From Isoetes taiwanensis (Eukaryota > Streptophyta > Lycopodiopsida > Isoetales > Isoetaceae): a stretch of 64,000 nt of DNA. The notes beneath the pieces were generated by a model. The model did not search any database. It was not told the origin of the DNA and worked only from the letters and a program-made list of their open reading frames with translations. Where the stretch lies: contig JAJEKV010000031.1 of NCBI GenBank assembly GCA_021234155.1, positions 14,065,748 to 14,129,747 of the forward strand, given 5' to 3'. Shown one piece after another: positions 55,220 to 64,000 of this stretch (position 1 is its first letter; every line of letters starts with the position of its first letter). A program made the position numbers and the translations under genes.

Positions 55220-56871
55220 TGTGACACTCCCTGCTAAATATCTGGCCCCTACCGTACACTTGGCAGAAATCCCCGTCCCCCGTTCAGCAAACCGCGCATC
55301 GCCCTTCGCTCACCCCCCGCCAAGAGATGGAGATGGTCGAGGGCGGGAGGGGACAAAGGTGTCTTCTTGCGCCCTTCCCCTATGGGCTCCCATCACAGCA
55401 GAAGCAATAAACACGTCAGAACTAGCATCAATAATACAACACACTACCTCAAAGAGTAGTCCGTCACATATCCACAGGTGCAAAGATGATAATCATAAAC
55501 CATAAAACATGAGAGCTCCTACCCGTGGTTCCGACTCGTAAGGAGGATGACTGACTGGCTGGCTAGGTCTCAAGATAGAGCAGACCGAGTCATAACAATG
55601 GCGGGGCTGGCTATAGACAATGGCTAGGGTTGACCACTCCATCCGCCCCTCGGCATGCATACTTTGCGTATGGGCTAGATCGGGCTCGCATGACTCTAAC
55701 CTTCCGGATCGCAATCCCATGGCATCACCCATCGGGATTACTCCAAAGTTGCATCTCCCCGTCCGCCGAGGCGGTGAAGGGTTGCATCTCCCCTTCCCGG
55801 GTCTAGAGGTTCCACGGGCGCTAGAGAATCGCGGCGACACACACCATTCATACCCCGATGAACCCCCAAAACAAGAGCCAAGCCGGCACTTGCAAGCCTT
55901 GAGAGGCAGGGGCGACACCATCGCCCGGGAGGTGTCGGACTCATGCTCGGGCCCACACGGTGACCCACCATAAGCCTAGCCCACTATGGGATCCCCCCAG
56001 TAGCCCCCACTCGGCAGGGGATCCTCCCTCCGTGATAGCCTCTAGCCCCGCTGTGTAGTGCTTTGAGTCACATCATAGCCTCCATAGCCCTGGGTTCCTA
56101 TGCACAAAGCATATAATAGGAACTAAGGGATCTACACTAGGAGCATACTACATATGGCCCTAGGTCTCTACCCCCCTTCCCAATACAAGAGGAGCAACCA
56201 TGATCAACCAACATCCCATAACATCATATCATGATAATCATAATAAGAACATCTTAACCTAATCATACATATCTAACTAACAGTTAGGGTTCCTTGATTA
56301 GGGTTCAAGATGTTCAACAAGGGTTCTAGGATGGCTCTACTCAAGATACAACATACAGACCCATCTGGAGTGCTAACTTCCAGATGAACTACCATGACTC
56401 TACTCCACCTACCTGCTCCAGAAGCGCTTCCTCCCATCCCCGGTGTCTCCATTGCTCCTTGACGGGGTCGAGGTCGTGCTCCCTCTATGATCATACGCAC
56501 ACTTTAGGGGCTGCTGCACCAGGCTATGCTACGACGAACGATGCTCGAAACGGGGTTTCGAGTGCGTAGATGAGTGTTCAGGTGCTAGAGTCAGGAAAAG
56601 AGGTCTAGGGTTAGGGTTAGTGCTAATATAGGTGAGAGTCCACATGGGATGCCACGTGGCACCACTAGGATGGGGCCGTGTGGCGGTTGCCCAATAGGAT
56701 AAGGCCATGTGGAAATGGGCCTTATCCTAAGGTTATCTAAGTTAAACAATTAACTTAGATATGTGCCCCTTGCCACTTTCTAAGGTATACAAGGCTACCA
56801 AAGGTCGACTTGTATAGTGACGGGTCCAGGAATATATGTATCTAAGGCGTATATTCCCCTGGAACGTCACA
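55220..56871 (-). repeat. LTR of chromovirus B
   Basis: 1,652 bp. On the minus strand it begins TGTGACGTTCC and ends TGTCACA. A CTATATTAG box (56623-56631) is followed by CTAACCCTAACCCTAG, the same TATA plus telo-box order as in the first element. Confidence 0.75.
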
Positions 56872-56884
56872 TTCTCCCCCCCTT
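56872..56884 (-). other. polypurine tract of chromovirus B
   Basis: AAGGGGGGGAGAA on the minus strand, directly before the LTR. Confidence 0.8.
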
Positions 56885-57713
56885 AGGACAATGCTGTCCT
56901 CAGCATTGCGCTAAGGTGACGAACATGTACTATTCCTGCAAAACAACATAAGTGCACAACTTCAATTTAACTTAATTGATCAACTTCCTTATTAAATAGT
57001 TTATTATCAAAATTTAGGCTATATTTGTACCTATACAAAATTATATAGCCTTAACAAGGTTACTCCCTATAATAATTCAAAACATTACTATAAGAGTTAC
57101 TAGGGTCCATAATTAAATCTAAATCATGCTTCCCCCATCTTCTCGTGATGCGCCCCTCCCCGATGCTCGCTTCTCACTTGCCTGCACGAGTAACACATCA
57201 CATTAGTTTAGTTAATAAATTTGTGGTTTTAGGGGACCACCCCCCTTACCTAATACCTTGCACTCGATCATGGCCCTTTCGGATTTGAGCTTAAGGACCA
57301 TTTAAGATGATCCTATCATCGCCCATGATCAAGCTACCTTGTACTCGGTTACCCGGTGCCGAGTACCCCTAGTGCATCATGCCCCAAGGGTTTTAAGCTA
57401 GGGAACGTCTCACGATCCCATCATCGTGCATGATCACTTTGACCTTCACCATGACCCCCCTATGGCCAGGTGTGCGAGCCCCGCATCGTGGCATAGGGAG
57501 CATCCGACCGATGTCCCATCATCGCGCACTATGCCTCACTTCCTCTCTTGCATGACCCTATTGGTCATGCGCACCTCTTGGTGCATGTTGGCCTAGAGAA
57601 TGCCTTAAAGGCTTATCTCATCATCGCCTACATGTTCCAAAGATTCTGGCATATGTATTCCACTAGCTAGAATACATCTGCCAGAGCTAAGGCTAACTAA
57701 GAAACATGCTAAG
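56885..57713 (-). other. 3' untranslated region of chromovirus B
   Basis: No open frame. The short phrase ATGATCG/ATCATCG recurs with about 90-bp spacing (57265-57625), probably decayed local repeats. Confidence 0.4.
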
Positions 57714-59459
57714 CTAACCTCCTGGCAAGTCGGGGTCGACCAAGTCGGAGACGACTCGCCCATCAAACTCCTTCATAAACTCTGGATATTGCTTCTCCAA
57801 ATCCTGCTTCAATACCCATGTCGCGTCTTCTACGGGCAAGTGCTTCCACTTGACTAAATACTGGAGGAACTGAGACCTCCTAGTCTTCTTGAATGACTTA
57901 TCAAGAAGCAATTCATGCACAATTTCAACTTGCTCTTCTGTCATTTCCAACAAAGTTGGAGTATCCAAAACCTCATCAGGGTTAGGATTGTGCCTTTTCA
58001 ATAGATGGAAGACTTTGTGGACCTTAAGGTGCACCGGGAGATCCAACTTGTAGGCCTGAGAGCCCACCTTCTCCAAGATCTTGAATGGGCCGGCCCACCT
58101 AGGGGCAAGCTTCTTACAATTCCCAATCCGAAGCTTAGCTTGCTTTACCTTGATCTTCAACCACACGCTATCGTCTGCCTTGAACTCCTTTACGGTCCTG
58201 TGCCTGTCGGCTACACTCTTCTGCCGACTTCTTGCTGCTAGAAGGTACCCCCTTACCTCTTCCACTAGCTGCTGCATATCTCTTAGCATCTACTGGGATA
58301 CTTCGACCTTTGACACAGGATTGTGCCAAGTATTCGGGGTTAGGCACTGGTACCCGTAATTTACCATGAAAGGAGACATCTGAGATGACTCCTGCGTGGC
58401 ACTATTGTAGGCGAATTCTACCAAGTGGATGTACTCATCCCACTTGGATTGCTTATTCCACACATAACTTCTGAGCATATCTGCAATGATTCGATTCGTG
58501 CGCTCCGTTTGGCCATCCGTCTGAGGATGGTATGCCGTGCTCATCGAGAGCTTGGTCTGGATCGTAGAAAAAAGATCCTGCCAGAATGCGCTCATAAACT
58601 TGGAGTCTCTGTCTGATATGATTTCTCGAGGCATGCCATGGAGTCTAAAGATCTCCTTTACAAATAACTTGGCGGTATCTAATGCTGTGTCCGTAGTTTT
58701 GCAAGGCACAAAATGTGCCATCTTAGATAATTTGTCTACGACAACCATTAATGCATCCTTGCCTCGAAGAGTTCTGGGAAGTTCTGTGATAAAATCCATG
58801 CTTACCACTTCCCATTTCGCATTCGGCACTGCTAAAGGCTCCAAGGCTCCCACTGCTGCTTGCCTTTGATCTGGCGGCACAACCGGCACTCCCTTTAATA
58901 TATCCGCTTTACGCTTCTTCATTCCCGGCCAGAAATAGCTACTTCGAATCTTGAAGTAGGTCTTCATAAAGCCCGCATGCCCTGCTATTGGGCTGTTGTG
59001 TGTGTCGTGAAGAATTAACTTCCTTACACCTGATGATTCGGGTACACACAACTTATGCTTATGGTACAACAGGTTGCCTTCCTTCCTATAATGTTTGAAG
59101 GCTTCCCGTTCTTTATCTGTTCTAGCCTCCTTAGAGAGGCTTGCCCATACCTCCTTGAAATCACCATCAGATGGTAATGTCTCCTCAATTTTCTTGCCAT
59201 ACCCACTCGAAAGAGTTGATATAGCATTACAATCTGTTCTCGTCTCAAGGGGTCTTCTAGAGAGAGCATCAGCAACCACATTCAACTTACCCGGCTTATA
59301 AGCAATCTCGAAATCATACTCTTCTAGGAATTCCATCCACCTCCTTTGCCTTAGATTGAGGAGTGGTTGGGTGAAGATGTATTGGAGGCTCTGGTGATCA
59401 GTATCTAACTGAAATTTCCTTCCAAGCAAATAATGCCTCCAAATACGAAGAGCTCTCAC
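57714..59459 (-). pseudogene. chromovirus B RNase H end, integrase and chromodomain, one nonsense codon
   Basis: A single frame of about 580 codons is broken only by one stop at 58290-58292 (VEVSQ-stop-MLRDMQ). The first element has E at that place. RNase H end: WMEFLEEYDFEIAYKPGKLN, then ADALSRR. Integrase: GHAGFMKTYF, SMDFITELP, IISDRDSKFMSAFW and YHPQTDGQTERTNRII give the D, D and E triad. GPF module: WAGPFKILEKVGSQAYKLDL. Chromodomain: EIVHELLLDKSF, QYLVKWKHLPVEDATWVLK and KQYPEFMKEF. Length and motifs are typical of plant chromoviruses. Apart from the stop and the missing front this copy is well preserved, which suggests a young insertion. Confidence 0.85.
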
Positions 59460-59804
59460 AATAGCTAGAAGTTCCTGATCATGGGTTGGATAACGCTACT
59501 CGGCATCCTTCAACTTCTTCGAATCATAGGCTATTACTCTTCCTTCTTGCATAAGGACTCCACCTGTTGCTATCTTACTTGCATCTGTTGCTACTATCTT
59601 GTCCTTAGCACTGGTGCTGTTGTTAAGGCTTCCTTAAGCTTTTCAAATGAAGCTTGAACATTTTCTAGCCAATGTGTTCTCCAATCTTTCACCTTAACAC
59701 TCTTAGTGAGGTCCGTCAAAGGGGACGCCTACTTAGCGAAGTCCTTCACGAACTTCCTATAATATCCTGCCAGACCTAGAAAGCTTTTCACTTCCGCCAC
59801 ATTC
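59460..59804 (-). pseudogene. chromovirus B RT end and RNase H start
   Basis: Minus strand: NVAEVKSFLGLAGYYRKFVK, then VKVKDWRTHWLENVQASF, KIVATDASKIAT, VIAYDSKKLKDAE-stop-RYPTHDQELLAIVR. Three stops interrupt it. The rest of RT is absent beyond 59804. Confidence 0.7.
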
Positions 59805-59980
59805 TAGAACCGAAGGACATGGGTTGATGGCGGACCCAAAAAAAGCAAGACCCCGGAAGACGGCGTAAAACTGCAAGCAACGAGGCAAGCAAACATGGAT
59901 GGCAGTAACGAGGCAAGCCGTACAACAACAAGCCCCCAACGATAAAAACATATGAAGAAGAACATAGCAAAAAAGGAGAT

Positions 59981-60345
59981 AGCATCACCCGTAGGGTGGA
60001 GAAAAGCGTCACCCAACGGGTGGAGAAAAATCATGTGAAAAGAAATATGCGTCACCCTCGAGGTGGAAATAAACAGCATCACCCGCAGGTGGAGATAGCA
60101 TCACCCGTAGGATGGAGAAAAGCGTCACCCAACGGGTGGAGAACAATCATGTGAAAGAAATATGCGTCACCCTCGAGGTGGAAATAAACAGCATCACCCG
60201 CAGGTGGAGAATAATGCGGCATGATACCGATGAAAAAGAAAAATATTATTATAGCAACACCCAAGGTGGACAATAACACAGAGTGCATGAACCAAAACAT
60301 AGATGAAAAGAGAGGTGCGCCCCGCATCACCCAACGGGTGGTCAG
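59981..60345. repeat. minisatellite of short CACCC...GGGTGG hairpins
   Basis: A 116-bp unit with four hairpins (CATCACCC-gta-GGGTGG, CGTCACCC-aac-GGGTGG, CGTCACCC-tcga-GGTGG, CATCACCC-gca-GGTGG) occurs twice, at 59981 and 60097. Two more hairpins follow at about 60257 and 60325. Loops vary while arms are kept. Confidence 0.8.
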
Positions 60346-60545
60346 TACTGAACAGAAACATATAAACAATAGACGAACTCAAAATAACATATAAGGGTGG
60401 GGAGGGTGGGAAACAATGGACAAGGAAAGAGATGCTGCTGTGAGAAGACGCCGATAACGAGCCACAAGAAGGACGAGCACATATATAGCTGCTCGTCCCA
60501 TCCCAGAATAATGATCCGAGGGCTCGGATCTAGATTAATATCATA
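60346..60545. other. no gene; junction between minisatellite and LINE B
   Basis: Short frames only. It ends where LINE B protein similarity resumes. Confidence 0.4.
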
Positions 60546-60790
60546 CTTTTCTATAGCAATACCCATTAGCAAATTTGCCCATGAAGCAATGCAAAATGAT
60601 TGCATCCATTTGCGTAGGAGCACATCACTTTAGAATTGAAATAGACAGATGGGCTCAGGAAGAATGAGGAGGCATGATCTGTCAATGTTGCCGACCGGGA
60701 GTTATTGAAGATGGGTTTTATACCCTTCAGAACTACCCAACACCCTTCAGAACTACCCAACATTTGAGCCTATCTAGACACGTCATAATT
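60546..60790 (+). pseudogene. LINE B C-terminus
   Basis: NLPMKQCKMIASICVGAHHF, then IEIDRWAQEE, CQCCRPGVIEDGFYTLQNYP aligns with LINE A's PMKKRGLIASIRAGAHRLCIE, then WRWA and CRCCHP...IEDDCHAL...CP. The Cys-rich end is a usual LINE RNA-binding motif. A 20-bp phrase (ACCCTTCAGAACTACCCAAC) is duplicated at 60722-60762. Confidence 0.65.
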
Positions 60791-61131
60791 GTTTGGTTTC
60801 ACCTAACCAGCCACTATATGTGACGTTTGAGATGATTTCAATGGGGGTACTAGCATCATATCTCCCGGAGGTATGACCATGCAAATTTAGTTGTGCCCTT
60901 CGTCACTACATTAAGGTGTATAAATGTATAGATTATCAGCAAGCCTATTATTGCTAAAGCTTTTCCTTCGAAAACCTTTCAGTGTGGTTTTTTTTCTTCT
61001 TTTTTTTTTTCCTTTTTTTTTAATCTTGGACAATAATGGGTCTTTTGTATTTCTTGTTTAGGTCTCATGTGTCCTTTTAGTCTATGTGGACAACAAAAAC
61101 CAATTCAATTCAATTCAATTCAATTCTAATA
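60791..61131 (+). repeat. LINE B 3'UTR with stem-loop and (AATTC)n tail
   Basis: It aligns with LINE A's 3'UTR (TCTCCCGGAGGTATGACC-like word, TATTATTGCTAAAG, TTCCTTCGAAAACC). The stem AAAACC ... GGTTTT is at 60971-60991, and the tail CAATT repeats run 61101-61131. Confidence 0.65.
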
Positions 61132-64000
61132 AATAGACTACTTATAATGACTATAAGAAGTAGACACCACCAAATTCTCCAAGAGTTTTTCTGACTATGG
61201 TGTCTCAAAAGGCATTCAATAAATGTCTGATAGAATATAATAGAATGAAATACAATACAATTAAATTAAATTGATGAAGACAATTGTTATGAAGCCTCAG
61301 AGAGGTTGGGACTCATGAAATCCTTCGACTATCAAAAATCCTTCGAAACCTTAAGGAAATATTTTTAGAAATCCTTCAAACCCGCAAGAAAATGTTTTTA
61401 GCCAAAGAATAAAGAAAAAAGAAAAAAAATAAAAAGGATTGACACGTATGGAGGCATTTGAGTCGTGATTAATTTATAGAGCCTATATACTACATCTGCT
61501 CCCACATTAAAAGCTCTTTCAAAGAGCATTCTAACAAAGAGAATTTCATTCCAATCTATCATTGTATTGGGGAGGTATGATATTTTTTGTGAAGGAAACA
61601 AAAGAAGCGCTTGAAACCAATTGGCCTAGTGCCATCCACTCAAGTTGGAGTTAACCACGATCATGCTCAAGCTACTTCTGATGGCAAAGAAAAACCAAGT
61701 GCATGAGAAAATCTGGCTCGACTATAATTTGTTTCACTACATGCATTAACAATTTTTGGATTCACAGAATAAACAGATTGCTTAACCACACTGCCCCAAA
61801 GTAAAAAAAGAAAAATATATTAGCATAACAAAGCAAAATCCAAAACTTGTAGAAGGAAGGCAGCATATGCTGAGGAGAACAGGCAGACATATGCATTACA
61901 CCTAACAACATGTTCCAAAGCTGTAGAAGCAAGGCAAAATGCTGAAGAGAGTAAGAATAAGAGTATAACAATAACTAGAAAGAATAACAATAGCTAATTG
62001 CCAATAAATAATTTGACTATGCCAAGAAACCCACAATTGTCTTATATCAAATCCATCTTAGAATCCTTGCATCCTATGTTCTGAAATATATATATATGCA
62101 CAAAAAAAAAAATGGTTTGCATTTTTAAGCCTACCCAAATACTCCTCCATCGCATCCACATCGGTCCTCTAATGCTGCATTATATCATCCCTAGTCTTCT
62201 AAATTTCAAAATGGGGCCTCACCTTGGTTTATGTGAATTAGGCAATTCCTGATGGAAAAGCTTTTGCTTTTGTGACTATAGCTGTCAATAAAGACAATGC
62301 AAATAGATGTCGGGATGGGGAACATTGTGGATCTGCTAACCCCTGATTACTACTAAAAAATGGGTATGTTACTGCAGTCGGATGTTTGCATGTGGTGGCA
62401 ACGGCTTAAGATGTCCATGCCTTGCAGAAGTCACTGTTTGCTTTAGAATCAAGCATCTTGGGGCTATCCAACAAATCATGTCTACTATGTGGGCAAAGGA
62501 AACTTGGACAACTGGGTTGATGTACTTGTTGTAGAGTATGCGAATTGCATCTTCTTAGCAAAGTGGTATATTCTAGTAAAATTCTGATGTTTCCTTTACC
62601 TTCCTTATACGAAGATAGGATTAGACACAATAAATGACAAGCTTTCTCCTCATTAGAACTTTCTTTGCAAATTCTCTTCTTAATAAATAATCAACTTTCC
62701 CTTATTGCCACCTCCTACAAACCTTCTACGGAAAGGAAAAAAAACTAATGATTAGGACCACTCTATGCTTTTCGATACAACGGTCTTGAGATGTGGCCTA
62801 CGCCCCTATGCATGCACCCCATGGTGATCCCAGGGCCACAAATATGCCACTTCGTCCTCCCCCAAACAAATGACAGAGATCGATTTCATTATGTAGATGA
62901 TCTATATCAAGAGACCAACGATAGATTCGGATCACTGGATGTTGGTTTCGGGTGATCTTGGCCATCCTTAAGCGCGCCTCATTTTTTAGCAAGTTTTACT
63001 TAATTGTCAGTTTCAAATATGAAATTAAACCCAAATGTTAGCGCATTGTACACATGTACAAGCGTAAGTGTTTGGCGCTCATTGTCAACCACTGAACGCC
63101 TTATATGAATAACATCAAAAACAACTAGGGGCACTCCATAAGGTTTAGAAAATAGTATATTAACAGGTTAGCAATGGGTTTCTTGGGTTTAACACCCTTC
63201 ACTCGTTTCAAATTTCTAAACAAACATTTATTAAAGAAAATGCAACCTTTGAAAAAGAAGAAACTCATATTCAATTGCATCCCTTTCCAATAGTATAAAT
63301 CACTGTCTTACAAAGGCAATAAGAACCACTATGGTCATTCTATAAATTACCAGTTACTTTGTCAATATACTAGTAGAAAGTATTTATTAGGTCACCTATA
63401 GGACCTTCATAGTCTATTTTCTTTAACTTCCTTCAACAAATAGTTGGTCCTTCCTATCTTAGGCCAGCAAAGCTAAACAACGTTGGTAAAATGTATTCCG
63501 GTTTTGCTTATCAAAAGATGTTTTATTCCAGGTAAATTAATGTAAAGCCACTTACCTTATAGCACAGACAGACGTGAATATAAGGCTCTCACTATCAATG
63601 ACAACAAAAGCATGATGTAAATTTTAACAGAAGAGAAAGGACGGTTATCAAATTTTGTTTCCTAGATATCTCTCTTACAAAATGATTACAAAATCCTGTT
63701 TATAGCAAATAATCAAATGTGAATAGCCTACACACCAGATGTAGAAGTGGTTACCCTATTTTAAGCCACCAGAAAGCTATTTATTGTAGCTGAAGATTTG
63801 TGAAGTATCACAGCCATGCACCATTAGCATACTGCTATGTTGCCTTGATTGATATCTCCTAGACTGGCAAACGCAGCAAATGTGGAGCACATCCTCAAGT
63901 TCAAGCTTGAAAATTATCAGGAAAGGGATTATCTACAAGACATGTTTAAGGATTTAATTGGTAATGGAATTTTTAATGCAAATAGTGAGAGCTAGAAGCT
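61132..64000. other. no gene recognised
   Basis: AT-rich DNA with short frames. An (AT)n tract lies at about 62086-62098 and A-rich runs at about 61405-61435. No protein, RNA gene or larger repeat is seen. Confidence 0.45.

Larger units (their letters stand above)
55220..59804 (-). mobile_element. 5'-truncated chromovirus B, same family as the 13.3-kb element
   Basis: The 3' LTR (55220-56871), polypurine tract, chromodomain, integrase, RNase H and the end of RT are present on the minus strand. The element stops inside RT (GYYRKFVKDF) at about 59804. It interrupts LINE B. Protein sequence is very close to the first element and much cleaner. Confidence 0.8.

Noticed and set aside
1-64000. tRNA or rRNA genes
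   Set aside because: No cloverleaf with A/B boxes and no rRNA core sequence was noticed, although a covariance-model scan was not possible.

Overview
The window is nuclear DNA of a land plant. The evidence is spliced genes with GT-AG introns, a plant-type eIF4A gene, exons of a plant-type SBDS gene, chromodomain Ty3/gypsy elements and LINEs. The sequence alone does not settle the species; the AT-rich, repeat-filled setting would fit a non-seed plant such as a fern, which is an inference. Only one gene looks intact: eIF4A, minus strand, 21620-23148. Nearly everything else is mobile DNA in various states of decay, often nested.

Layout. 1-2706: remnants of a Ty3/gypsy element ending in an LTR. 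2923-14723: a minus-strand LINE split into two halves by an 8.8-kb DNA-transposon-like block (4590-13413). That block has similar inverted ends. It carries a minus-strand gene resembling a DDE-type transposase and, facing it, a plus-strand coiled-coil/RING-like gene and a Ulp1-protease-like gene. 14694-18170: several unrelated tandem repeats. 21620-24060: eIF4A with a 5'UTR intron and a G-box-rich upstream region. 24300-38700: non-coding DNA with dispersed repeats, two arrays of an 18-bp palindrome at a 41-42-bp period (27065-27290 and 37086-37229), a 3 x 637-bp tandem array (33490-35390) and a truncated, frameshifted SBDS gene copy (36010-36690).

39820-53145: a complete 13.3-kb Ty3/gypsy chromovirus with 1.67-kb LTRs, a 5-bp target duplication (CTCCC), a primer site and a polypurine tract. 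Upstream of gag it carries two extra transcription units. Each is preceded by two copies of a long hairpin and then a TATAAATA box. The first unit (42130-43404) ends in a histone H3 fold with a loop 1 one residue longer than canonical H3 and a centromeric-H3-like tail end. The second (44116-45642) ends in a helical domain that may bind DNA. I consider these two units, with their shared hairpin promoter, the most novel thing here.

53540-61131: a plus-strand LINE of the same family as the first. It is split at 55220 by the 3' half of a second chromovirus of the same family (minus strand, 55220-59804), which is followed by a hairpin-rich minisatellite (59981-60345). The last 2.9 kb shows no gene.

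Coding frames inside the 39.8-53.1 kb element are broken by many small indels, and its two LTRs also differ mostly by clustered small indels near CG/CTG. Part of this may be consensus error rather than true decay.
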